DNA of 6,087 nt from Erysipelotrichaceae bacterium (GTDB lineage Bacteria; Bacillota_I; Bacilli_A; Erysipelotrichales; Erysipelotrichaceae), in the NCBI GenBank assembly GCA_017511325.1, contig JAFWKS010000231.1:1-6087 (forward strand), in the 5' to 3' direction. Numbering within the stretch: the first letter of the stretch is position 1; the number at the start of each line of letters is the position of its first letter. Both the position numbers and the translations under genes were made by a program. Positions 1-5,525 of this stretch are shown here, piece after piece. The notes beneath the pieces were generated by a model. The model was given only the letters and a program-made list of their open reading frames with translations, was not told the origin of the DNA and searched no databases.

Positions 1-489
1 TTCGAAAAGAAACTGCATGACCTTGAACTGACCAGAATGGTCTCCATCCAGATGGCACCGCAGATCCGTCTGGTTCAAAACAACGATACATTGATGACCG
101 AGAAGATCCAGTCAACATTAGTCAATACGATCCCTCTATGGAAGTCACAGATGCTTATAGCTTTGGGTATCGCGCATTCAAAGGAAGCAGTCAAGGCTCA
201 AAACGAAGTATCCGAGATGACCAACCAGATGCTGAAACAGAATGCTGAAAACCTCAAGATGGCTACGGTTGAAACAGCCAAGGAAGCAGAAAGAGGCATC
301 GTCGATATCGAGACTCTTACTGAAACAAACAAGAAGCTCATTGAGACTCTTGAAGAAGTAAAACGTATTCAGATCGAGGGCAGAGAAAAACGTGCCGCTG
401 CACAGGTCGAACTGCGCCGTATCGAAGCTGAGCTTCAGAAAGAACTAACTGATGTTGTCGCAAACAAGGAATTCAACAAAACAGCCTAG
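1..489 (+). CDS. telA: TelA/KlaA-family toxic anion resistance protein, 3' part only
   Basis: The reading frame is open from base 1, so the window begins inside the gene; 162 C-terminal residues and the TAG stop remain. The ATG at 37 is an internal methionine, not a start. Recognised from family-typical segments: QMAPQIRLVQNN (about residues 17-28), a TIPLWKSQM segment shortly after, the ERGIVDIETL stretch in the middle, and a Glu/Lys/Arg-rich, heptad-like C-terminal helix ending near the stop. This matches the C-terminal half of the TelA family (PF05816), whose members are usually about 350-400 residues. The family is linked to tellurite and other toxic-anion tolerance and to cell-envelope stress in Firmicutes, probably in the cytosol or at the membrane; its biochemical activity is not settled. 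An XpaC-type partner gene is often next to telA but would lie outside the window. The family call is firm; the physiological role is inferred from the family only. Confidence 0.9.
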   Translation, partial: FEKKLHDLELTRMVSIQMAPQIRLVQNNDTLMTEKIQSTLVNTIPLWKSQMLIALGIAHSKEAVKAQNEVSEMTNQMLKQNAENLKMATVETAKEAERGIVDIETLTETNKKLIETLEEVKRIQIEGREKRAAAQVELRRIEAELQKELTDVVANKEFNKTA

Positions 490-500
490 AAGGCTGTTTT
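478..500 (+). terminator. Possible weak intrinsic terminator overlapping the telA stop
   Basis: A perfect inverted repeat, AAAACAGCCT (478-487) against AGGCTGTTTT (491-500), leaves a 3-nt loop. The telA TAG stop (487-489) falls at the top of the hairpin. The Us belong to the stem's 3' arm and are followed by AAAATAAT, so there is no free U tract beyond it. It may be a partial terminator or a 3'-end stabiliser that allows read-through into the lipoprotein gene, for which I see no convincing separate promoter. Confidence 0.45.
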
Positions 501-522
501 AAAATAATACGGAGGAAGAAAG

Positions 523-1374
523 ATGAAAAGATCAAAACTGCTTATGATCGCAATAGTCATGATGACATTGCTTACAGGATGCAGTCAAAAACAAGAGGAG
601 AAAGAAGAGACGACTGTAGTTGTTGCAGCTACTCCTGAGGAGATACGCGGACTATATACTGACGAGGTTGCCGGTAGGGCAATGATCGAAGTCAGTGATC
701 TGAAGATCAGCGGAAGCTGGTCATCAAGCTATAACCAGATCGCTTTGTTCGACTTGCCTACTGATTATGATGCTTCAAGCAACACGATCAGATACTCTGA
801 CGGAGTCCTGACTCAACGAGTCTATTCCAGTGAATCAGATTATGCCGATACCGAAGAGTACAATGATGGAACCGGTTATTTTGAGATCAAAGAAAAGAAA
901 CTGATCTGGCATGATGACAAGCAGAACAAAGATACAGTGCTCGTCAAAGTCGAACCGGCTTTATATAAACGCTGCAATTCACTTGAAGAAGCTATGAATA
1001 TTTCCGGTATCAGATTCGATGAACCGGCTGATGGTCTTTATCCGATAGAGATCAAAAACAAGGCCTACTTTGCGGGTGAAGGGTTGATCATGATCATGTG
1101 TGAGAACGAAACGCAGACGATCAATACAGGCAAAGCGAGCAGCATGGAAACGATATCAAAAGTGTTTGATACAAGCAGCTTCTCAAAGAATTGGACAGAA
1201 TATGTGAAAGGTGTGGAAGTAAACTGTTTCGGAAACAGTGAAAAGATCAGGATGGCAACTTTTAATAACGGTACGGAATACTATGGGATATCTTACTTTG
1301 ATGCTTCTGCAGCAGATGAAGATATTGGCATGAGCATCGATGATGTTCAGTCACTGATCATGGGCATGCAATAA
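523..1374 (+). CDS. Putative surface lipoprotein of unknown function
   Basis: The 283-residue product begins with a lipoprotein signal: MKRSK, a hydrophobic stretch (about residues 6-17), then the lipobox LTGC with Cys20 as the expected lipidation site. A Glu/Lys-rich linker (21-30) follows. It should be exported, diacylglyceryl-modified at Cys20 and anchored on the outer face of the membrane. The start is supported by GGAGGA at 511-516, 6 nt before ATG. The mature part looks like a beta-rich region (about 40-145, with DEVAGRAMIEV at 47-57 and SGSWSSS at 63-69, then repeated Tyr/Gly/Asp-rich strands) followed by a second region (about 146-283). The 'D-x-V-x-x-R-A-x-x-x-V' opening followed by a W-S-S segment recalls a lipocalin-like module that I remember from gut Firmicute lipoproteins; this is memory, not a search. 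No catalytic motif is visible. The gene may be read through from telA, 33 bp upstream. Confidence 0.8.
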   Translation: MKRSKLLMIAIVMMTLLTGCSQKQEEKEETTVVVAATPEEIRGLYTDEVAGRAMIEVSDLKISGSWSSSYNQIALFDLPTDYDASSNTIRYSDGVLTQRVYSSESDYADTEEYNDGTGYFEIKEKKLIWHDDKQNKDTVLVKVEPALYKRCNSLEEAMNISGIRFDEPADGLYPIEIKNKAYFAGEGLIMIMCENETQTINTGKASSMETISKVFDTSSFSKNWTEYVKGVEVNCFGNSEKIRMATFNNGTEYYGISYFDASAADEDIGMSIDDVQSLIMGMQ

Positions 1375-1409
1375 GATTGTCGCTGATATAGGGATACTGA
1401 AAACTGCTG

Positions 1410-1438
1410 TTGTGCTGATGATTGCGATCCAATATAAT
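1410..1438 (+). promoter_or_regulatory. Candidate promoter for the VOC-family gene
   Basis: A perfect -10 TATAAT (1433-1438) lies 17 nt after a weak -35, TTGTGC (1410-1415, three of six consensus bases). Predicted initiation near 1445 would leave a leader of only about 13 nt that begins almost at the AGGAGG ribosome site (1445-1450). That is tight, so the box may be a chance match and the gene may instead be read through from the lipoprotein gene. Confidence 0.35.
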
Positions 1439-1457
1439 TGTTGCAGGAGGAAAACAT

Positions 1458-1829
1458 ATGAAGATAACAAGTTTCAGCCCGCTGATCATGTCTAAGGATT
1501 CCGAAGATATCAGAGAATTATTTGAAGAACTGGGCTTTGAAAAAACACACGAAAAGAAAGATGTTACGGAAGAACACGAATCAGGCTTCCGTATGAAAGA
1601 TGAACTGGGACACAGTATCTCAATCGCTCAGGTAGAAAAATTTCCGCGCGACATGACACTGATCCAGATGAACGTCGATGATTTTGAAGAAGCTTATGAG
1701 CTTTTCAAGAAACACGGTTTCAAAAACATGAAAGGTGATGATGACGTAATTTATACCGGTTCAGCTAAAACTGCTGTCATGGTCTCACCATCAGGATTTG
1801 CGGTAAATATCGTCTACCACATCAAATAA
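1458..1829 (+). CDS. VOC/glyoxalase-fold small protein
   Basis: The 123-residue product shows the length and secondary-structure pattern of a single-chain VOC-superfamily protein (glyoxalase I / bleomycin-resistance / dioxygenase fold): strand ITSFSPLIMS (3-12), helix SEDIRELFEELGF (15-27), strands to about residue 60, then a second half with strand MTLIQMNV (66-73), helix DFEEAYELFKKHGF (75-88) and a C-terminal strand pair ending SPSGFAVNIVYHI. The usual VOC metal ligands are not evident: there is no His in the first strand, and the final strand reads NIVYH rather than the common x-E-L-x pattern. A metal-independent binding role is therefore at least as likely as lyase activity. ATG 1458 is chosen because AGGAGG (1445-1450) sits 7 nt upstream; an in-frame TTG at 1422 has no ribosome site and would put this AGGAGG inside the coding region. 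The substrate is unknown. Confidence 0.78.
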   Translation: MKITSFSPLIMSKDSEDIRELFEELGFEKTHEKKDVTEEHESGFRMKDELGHSISIAQVEKFPRDMTLIQMNVDDFEEAYELFKKHGFKNMKGDDDVIYTGSAKTAVMVSPSGFAVNIVYHIK

Positions 1830-1863
1830 TCAGAAAACGATAATTAATAACTATGGACATAAC

Positions 1864-1888
1864 AAAAGGAGCTGCTGCAGCTCCTTTT
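1864..1888. terminator. Bidirectional intrinsic terminator between convergent genes
   Basis: A perfect 11-bp stem, AAAAGGAGCTG (1864-1874) against CAGCTCCTTTT (1878-1888), with a 3-nt loop. The A-tract on the left and T-tract on the right supply U runs on either strand. It lies 34 bp after the VOC stop and 25 bp past the end of the leftward membrane-protein gene, the expected place for a shared terminator. Confidence 0.85.
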
Positions 1889-1913
1889 GCGTTGGATGAT
1901 CATATGATCGTAT

Positions 1914-2528
1914 CTAATCTGTCTCAGCTTCTTTCTGAGCTCTCATCGTTTCTTCAAATGTCTGAAGCATCAGACCGTCGTTGATATAGGCATTGAGATA
2001 TTTCGGCTTGATAGCTTTTTCATAATCATCTACCAGTACCTTGTATTCAGGGATGGAAGCGATGATGACATTTGGAATGATTAGCGAGTCATCCTCTTTG
2101 CCTTCAACATATGTGACATAGACATAGCCTTTAGGGATCTGCGTCTGATGCGTCGAGAATTTTTCAATGATCGTCGCATCGATCTTTTTCATATCGTTGT
2201 CGAAGATCTCGACATCAAGCTTCCAGTAGACATGATTCTTTAGTCTGGCATCTCTGCCGAATCTGACAAATGTTCCGCTGTTGATCTTGGCCAGAGCTAC
2301 ATCGCCATTAGATACAGCCTTTCTGATCAGGATCTTGTCGGCGTTGAGATCATAGTATGAATATGCTGCCGAAAGGATGAAGATAATCAGGACAAAAGCG
2401 ACGATCGTAGGTATTTTGTTGTTGATCCACTTGTCTTTAAAAACGATCAGACAGATGATGGAAACGATGTCCAGAATGACTACGAGAGTCAGAAATAATG
2501 TTGATCTTTTATATAGTTTTAACTGCAT
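1914..2528 (-). CDS. Unrecognised two-helix membrane protein with cytosolic domain
   Basis: The 204-residue product has two predicted membrane helices, at about 11-30 (FLTLVVILDIVSIICLIVF) and 41-58 (TIVAFVLIIFILSAAYSY), joined by a short Lys/Asn-containing loop. A soluble region of about 145 residues follows and is probably cytosolic. It looks mixed alpha/beta: ILIRKAVSNGDVALAKINSG (66-85), a YWKLDVEIFD strand (101-110), IPKGYVYVTYVEG (131-143), SLIIPNVIIASIP (148-160), and an acidic/amphipathic C-terminal helix (about 161-204). There is no signal-peptidase site or enzyme motif. Start ATG at 2528 (complement) is supported by AAAGAGG (2544-2538), 9 nt upstream. It is transcribed alone, convergent with the VOC gene and divergent from the PTS genes. 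I do not recognise the family. A surface-expression or signalling role is possible but unsupported. Confidence 0.78.
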   Translation of the reverse strand: MQLKLYKRSTLFLTLVVILDIVSIICLIVFKDKWINNKIPTIVAFVLIIFILSAAYSYYDLNADKILIRKAVSNGDVALAKINSGTFVRFGRDARLKNHVYWKLDVEIFDNDMKKIDATIIEKFSTHQTQIPKGYVYVTYVEGKEDDSLIIPNVIIASIPEYKVLVDDYEKAIKPKYLNAYINDGLMLQTFEETMRAQKEAETD

Positions 2529-2550
2529 AATTGATAACCTCTTTATAAGA

Positions 2551-2599
2551 ATTTTATCATTAAAAAAATATTATGTGAATTGTGTGAGGATTGTGTGAA
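2551..2599 (-). promoter_or_regulatory. Two overlapping candidate promoters for the leftward membrane-protein gene
   Basis: Read on the minus strand, TTCACA (2599-2594) is 18 nt from CATAAT (2575-2570), each five of six consensus bases, predicting initiation near 2563 and a leader of about 35 nt. A second pair, TTCACA (2579-2574), lies 17 nt from TAAAAT (2556-2551); it would start so close to the ribosome site that it is less likely. Both -35 boxes fall inside the TTGTGTGA-like direct repeats. Confidence 0.5.
2571..2599. repeat. Three tandem TTGTGTGA-like repeats in the divergent control region
   Basis: TTATGTGAA (2571-2579), TTGTGTGAG (2580-2588) and TTGTGTGAA (2591-2599) follow one another with start-to-start distances of 9 and 11 bp, roughly one DNA turn. 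They lie just upstream of the PTS -35 and cover the -35 boxes of the opposite gene. Direct repeats on one face of the helix could be an activator or repressor binding array. They could also be chance, because the same motif creates the minus-strand TTCACA boxes. Confidence 0.5.
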
Positions 2600-2604
2600 A
2601 ACTA

Positions 2605-2619
2605 TTGAAATCGCTTTCT
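2605..2619 (+). promoter_or_regulatory. cre operator (CcpA site) over the -35 of the EIIC-EIID promoter
   Basis: TTGAAATCGCTTTCT agrees at every constrained position with the Bacillus-type cre consensus WTGNAANCGNWNNCW and is near-palindromic (TGAAA-CG-TTTC core). Its first six bases are the -35 hexamer, so bound CcpA-HPr(Ser-P) would be expected to block RNA polymerase and repress the operon during growth on preferred sugars. The match is visible in the sequence; CcpA control is inferred. Confidence 0.7.
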
Positions 2620-2633
2620 TATAGAACTAAAAT
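2605..2633 (+). promoter_or_regulatory. Sigma-A promoter of the EIIC-EIID operon
   Basis: -35 TTGAAA (2605-2610) and -10 TAAAAT (2628-2633), five of six each, with an ideal 17-nt spacer. Initiation is predicted near 2640, just ahead of the AAGGAGG ribosome site (2642-2648). This is one of the best promoter matches in the window and fits a strongly expressed sugar transporter. Confidence 0.78.
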
Positions 2634-2661
2634 ATTGTTATAAGGAGGAATTCATAATTAT

Positions 2662-3387
2662 ATGAGCAATTTAATGTTAGGTATAATTTTAGGTCTGTGG
2701 GCTGGTGTTTCCATGGTCTTAAACTTATCCGGTCTTGGTGTTCGTACTCCTATAATTACAGGTCTTTTAGCTGGTCTATGCGTCGGTGACGTAAACATGG
2801 GCTTGCAGGTCGGCTCAGTCATGCTGATCAACAGCTTGGGATTCTATACTTATGGTGGTGCAACAATTCCTGATTTCATCACAGGTTCTATCTTCGGAAC
2901 AGTCGTTGGTGCTAAGTCAGGTAACGTAGATGCAGGTATCGTTGTAGCTCAGGGTATCGCTCTATTGATGTCAGAAATGGATATCTTAGGTCGTGCTTCT
3001 ACAACTGTATTCCAGCATTTAGCTGAAGGTGCTTTGGCTGAGAACAATATCAAAAAGTTCGAAACGTACACTTTGATGGGTGTTCTGCCATGGGCATTAT
3101 CAAGAATGATCCCGGTTTTACTGGGCATGATCTTGATTGACAACGTAGTTGCTTTAACCAACTTTGCTACAAGCATTCAGTGGGTAGCTCAGGGCTTATC
3201 AGTTGTTGGTAAGATTTTACCAGCTGTCGGTTTCGCTCTCCTGCTTTCTTACATGGATCTCAAGAAGTATTGGGCATTCTTCGTTATTGGCTTCGTTCTT
3301 TACGCTTACGCAGGAATGGGCACAATAGCTCTTGCATTGGTAGGTTTAGCTGCTGCAAGTTTCTTTGTACAGGGAGGTGCTAAATAA
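2662..3387 (+). CDS. manY: PTS mannose-family transporter subunit EIIC
   Basis: The 241-residue, very hydrophobic product forms part of the sugar channel of a mannose/fructose/sorbose-family phosphotransferase system, working in the membrane with EIID and receiving phosphate via EIIB. It belongs to the EIIC family (PF03609; usual length about 240-270). Family features include an N-terminal helix (about 4-21), the VRTPIITGLLAGLCVGD segment (27-43), the re-entrant loop region GSVMLINSLGFYTYGGATIPD (51-71, with the conserved GGA-x-x-PD), FQHLAE (117-122), and C-terminal helices at about 183-197 and 203-236. ATG 2662 is the only good start, although its ribosome site GGAGG (2644-2648) is 13 nt away, longer than usual. 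Leu is mostly TTA and Gly mostly GGT, unlike the lipoprotein gene, which suggests high expression. The sugar cannot be read from the sequence; glucose/mannose is the default guess. It is co-transcribed with the EIID gene by a 1-bp overlap. Confidence 0.92.
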   Translation: MSNLMLGIILGLWAGVSMVLNLSGLGVRTPIITGLLAGLCVGDVNMGLQVGSVMLINSLGFYTYGGATIPDFITGSIFGTVVGAKSGNVDAGIVVAQGIALLMSEMDILGRASTTVFQHLAEGALAENNIKKFETYTLMGVLPWALSRMIPVLLGMILIDNVVALTNFATSIQWVAQGLSVVGKILPAVGFALLLSYMDLKKYWAFFVIGFVLYAYAGMGTIALALVGLAAASFFVQGGAK

Positions 3388-4202
3388 TGTCTAAAAAGTT
3401 ATCTCAGGCCGCTTTAAAGAAAGCTTGTGCTAGACACAACTGGGCATTACAGTGGTGCTGGAACTATGAAAAGATGCAGGCCGCTGGTTATGTATATGCT
3501 ATGGTTCCTGTAATCAAGGAATTATATGATGGTACAGAAGAACAGTGCCGTCAGCTTGAAAGACACATGCAGTTCTACAACACTCACCCAGGTGCTTCTG
3601 CATTGATCTTCGGTGCTGGTGTTGCTCTTGAAGAAGGTGGACAGCCAGAAGTTCATGACAGCTTAAAGGTTGCCTTGATGGGTCCTTTAGCAGGTATCGG
3701 TGATACAATTCAGGCAGTATTAGTTACTCCTCCATTCAACATCATCGCTGCTGGTCTTGCTTCAGAAGGAAATGCAATTGGTGCTATTTTAGCTTCAACT
3801 CTTCCTGTTCTTGCTCTGTTCGTTCTCAGATGGCCATTATTCAACTATGGTTACAAGCAGGGTGCTAACGTTATCAACGATGTATCAGGTGCTGGTACTA
3901 TTGATAAACTGCAGGTTGGCGCTAATATCCTTGGCGTTACTGTAATGGGCGGCTTCGTTCCATCTATGATCGGTGTTAAGTTACCTGTTAAATTAGGTAA
4001 AGACTTGACAATCGGTGATGTCACTAAAGAAGCTAAGACTTTACAGGAAGTATTGGATGCAATCTTCCCATGCTTAGTTCCATTAGCATTAACATTCGGC
4101 TGCTACTACTTGATCAAATATAAGAAGATGTCTCCATTGACAGTCATCTTAATCGTCACAGTAGTCGGCTTCGTATTAGGTGCTATTGGCTGGATGGCAT
4201 AA
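3387..4202 (+). CDS. manZ: PTS mannose-family transporter subunit EIID
   Basis: The 271-residue product is the second membrane subunit (EIID, PF03613), found only in mannose-family PTSs. It packs with EIIC to form the translocation unit. Diagnostic segments are WNYEKMQAAGYVYAMVPVIKELY (25-47), RHMQFYNTHPGAS (59-71), GVALEEGG (78-85), LMGPLAGIGDTI (97-108), FNYGYKQG (152-159) and a final hydrophobic helix (about 250-270). Length is normal for the family. Start ATG shares its A with the EIIC stop (TAATG), and the ribosome site AGGGAGG (3371-3377) lies within the end of the EIIC gene, so translation is probably coupled and the subunits made in similar amounts. Codon use resembles the EIIC gene. 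A strong terminator ends the transcript. EIIA and EIIB are not encoded in this transcript; an EIIB gene lies 1.4 kb downstream. Confidence 0.94.
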   Translation: MSKKLSQAALKKACARHNWALQWCWNYEKMQAAGYVYAMVPVIKELYDGTEEQCRQLERHMQFYNTHPGASALIFGAGVALEEGGQPEVHDSLKVALMGPLAGIGDTIQAVLVTPPFNIIAAGLASEGNAIGAILASTLPVLALFVLRWPLFNYGYKQGANVINDVSGAGTIDKLQVGANILGVTVMGGFVPSMIGVKLPVKLGKDLTIGDVTKEAKTLQEVLDAIFPCLVPLALTFGCYYLIKYKKMSPLTVILIVTVVGFVLGAIGWMA

Positions 4203-4225
4203 TCCAAAAAAGATTTGTTATCAAT

Positions 4226-4260
4226 AAAAGGTGCGGAATTATCCTGCACCTTTTTGTTTT
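4226..4260 (+). terminator. Strong intrinsic terminator after the EIID gene
   Basis: Stem AAAAGGTGC (4226-4234) against GCACCTTTT (4246-4254), extendable by a G-T and a G-C pair, with a loop of about 7 nt (AATTATC). A T-rich tail, TTTTTGTTTT, follows. It lies 24 bp after the EIID stop and isolates the EIIC-EIID transcript from the dehydrogenase gene. Confidence 0.88.
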
Positions 4261-4269
4261 GTTTTCATA

Positions 4270-4275
4270 TATAAT
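4270..4275 (+). promoter_or_regulatory. -10 box of the dehydrogenase promoter
   Basis: A perfect TATAAT at 4270-4275 predicts initiation near 4282, 33 bp before the GTG start. No convincing -35 is seen at 16-18 nt; that stretch is the tail of the preceding terminator. A second possible -10, TATAAG (4275-4280), overlaps it. The promoter is supported mainly by its position between a terminator and a Rex operator. Confidence 0.55.
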
Positions 4276-4283
4276 ATAAGAGG

Positions 4284-4301
4284 TTGTTAAAAAATTAACA
4301 A
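4284..4301. promoter_or_regulatory. Rex (redox repressor) operator upstream of fucO
   Basis: TTGTTAA-AAAA-TTAACAA is a perfect inverted repeat with 7-bp arms and a 4-bp AT spacer. It equals the Rex motif described for clostridia (TTGTTAA-N4-TTAACAA; the wider Rex form is TTGTGAA-W4-TTCACAA). It lies just downstream of the -10 box at the predicted start of transcription and abuts the AAGGAGG ribosome site. Rex bound in the NAD+-rich state would block transcription, and rising NADH would release it. The sequence match is direct; Rex control is inferred from the family. No rex gene is in the window. Confidence 0.85.
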
Positions 4302-4314
4302 AGGAGGAAAATTA

Positions 4315-5460
4315 GTGGCAGTTAATCGTTTTGTTTTAAATGGCATCTCCTATCACGGTCATGGCGCCATAAAAGAAATACCGGGACTGGTAAAGGCCAG
4401 AGGCTATAAGAAAGCCTTTGTTGCATCTGACCCTGATCTTGTAAAATTCAATGTTACCAGCAAAGTAACAGATCTTCTTAAAGAAAACGGTATCGATTTT
4501 GAAGTATATTCTGATATCAAACCTAATCCAACTATTGAAAACATCCAGCATGGTGTCGATGCATACAAGGCATCAGGTGCTGACTTCATGATCACGATCG
4601 GTGGTGGTTCTTCAATGGATACAGGCAAGGGTATCGGTATCATTGTGAATAACCCTGAATTCTATGATGTAAGATCTCTTGAAGGTCTTTCACCAACCAA
4701 GAACAGGACGGTCTTCACGATCGCCGTTCCAACGACCGGCGGAACAGGTGCTGAGTCTACGATCAACTATGTCGTCACCGATGTGGAGAAGAAGAGAAAA
4801 TTCGTCTGTGTCGACCCTAACGATATCCCTGATATCGCTGTAGTTGATCCGGATATGATGGCTTCAATGCCTAAAGGCCTGACAGCTTCTACAGGCATGG
4901 ATGCTTTGACTCATGCGATCGAAGGCTATACTACCAAGGCAGCCTGGGAACTGGCTGATGTTCTGGATCTTGAAGCGATCAAACTCATTGCCAAGAATCT
5001 CAGAAAGGCTGTTGAAAATGATCCTGACGGCAGAGAAGGCATGGCTTTAGCACAGTATGTTACAGCTATGGCTTATTCAAACGTCGGTTTAGGAATCGCT
5101 CACTCAATGGCTCACACATTAGGTGCCGTCTACGACACACCTCACGGTGTAGCTTGTGCGATGATGCTTCCGATCGTCATGGAGTTCAATCAGGAATATA
5201 CCGGTGAAAAATTCAAGGATATTGCTGAAGCGTTCGGTGTAGATACTGCAGGTATGAGCCAGGCAGAATACCGCAAGGCAGCGATCGATGCAGTAAGACA
5301 GCTTTCAGTTGATGTAGGCATTCCGACAAAGCTTGAAAAGCTGAAGGAAGAAGACCTGCCGTTCTTATGCGAATCTGCAGCAGCAGATGCCTGCGCACCT
5401 GGAAATCCAAGACCGGCAAGCATTGAACAGTTTGAAGAAATGTTCAGAAAACTGATGTAA
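4315..5460 (+). CDS. fucO: Iron-containing alcohol dehydrogenase, FucO-type lactaldehyde reductase
   Basis: The 381-residue product is a group III, Fe-dependent, NAD(H)-linked cytosolic dehydrogenase. It resembles E. coli FucO (L-lactaldehyde:propanediol oxidoreductase, about 382 residues) along its length, including shared segments NNPEFxDVRSLEGLSPT (112-128) and RKFVCVDPxDIP (161-172). Visible features: Asp39, the FucO residue associated with NAD preference; GGGSSMD (96-102), the nucleotide loop; TTGGTGAE (140-147); and iron ligands Asp196, His200, His263 and His277 at the same numbers as in FucO, plus His267. The start is GTG 4315, with AGGAGG (4302-4307) 7 nt upstream. The gene has its own terminator-bounded unit with a Rex operator, which points to NADH disposal. 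FucO normally reduces lactaldehyde from fucose or rhamnose to 1,2-propanediol, but no aldolase or kinase for these sugars is nearby, so ethanol, propanediol or another short aldehyde/alcohol pair is possible. Fold and chemistry are firm; the substrate is not. Confidence 0.92.
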   Translation: MAVNRFVLNGISYHGHGAIKEIPGLVKARGYKKAFVASDPDLVKFNVTSKVTDLLKENGIDFEVYSDIKPNPTIENIQHGVDAYKASGADFMITIGGGSSMDTGKGIGIIVNNPEFYDVRSLEGLSPTKNRTVFTIAVPTTGGTGAESTINYVVTDVEKKRKFVCVDPNDIPDIAVVDPDMMASMPKGLTASTGMDALTHAIEGYTTKAAWELADVLDLEAIKLIAKNLRKAVENDPDGREGMALAQYVTAMAYSNVGLGIAHSMAHTLGAVYDTPHGVACAMMLPIVMEFNQEYTGEKFKDIAEAFGVDTAGMSQAEYRKAAIDAVRQLSVDVGIPTKLEKLKEEDLPFLCESAAADACAPGNPRPASIEQFEEMFRKLM

Positions 5461-5476
5461 TTGACATCAAAACATT

Positions 5477-5518
5477 AAACAAAAAGACGGGGGAAAATAC
5501 CTCGTCTTTTCTTTGTTT
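5477..5518 (+). terminator. Intrinsic terminator after fucO
   Basis: Core stem AAAAGACGGGG (5482-5492) against CCTCGTCTTTT (5500-5510), with one G-T pair and a 7-nt loop. The outer AAACAAA (5477-5483) and TTTGTTT (5512-5518) could prolong the pairing with a bulge. A T-rich tail is present. It separates fucO from the EIIB promoter. Confidence 0.85.
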
Positions 5519-5525
5519 AGTCCTA

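Noticed and set aside
1422..1457. Upstream TTG start extending the VOC protein by 12 residues
   Set aside because: No ribosome site precedes it, and the strong AGGAGG at 1445-1450 is ideally placed for ATG 1458. The extra residues do not belong to the VOC fold.
2377..2598. Rightward open frame of 73 codons opposite the membrane-protein gene
   Set aside because: It is antisense to a well-supported gene with its own ribosome site, has no ribosome site itself, shows no recognisable protein features, and runs through the promoter region.
2571..2601. TTGTGTGA repeats as a Rex site (TTGTGAA-like half sites)
   Set aside because: The copies are direct, not inverted, carry an extra TG, and have no TTCACAA partner at the 4-bp spacing.
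2949..3176. Leftward open frame inside the EIIC gene
   Set aside because: It is a shadow of a conserved membrane protein gene; no ribosome site or family features.
4203..4314. Riboswitch or leader RNA ahead of fucO
   Set aside because: The only stable structure is the terminator of the previous transcript; the predicted leader after 4282 is about 33 nt, too short for a riboswitch.
4336..5423. Several leftward open frames inside fucO
   Set aside because: All lie fully within a strongly conserved dehydrogenase gene and lack ribosome sites and recognisable products.
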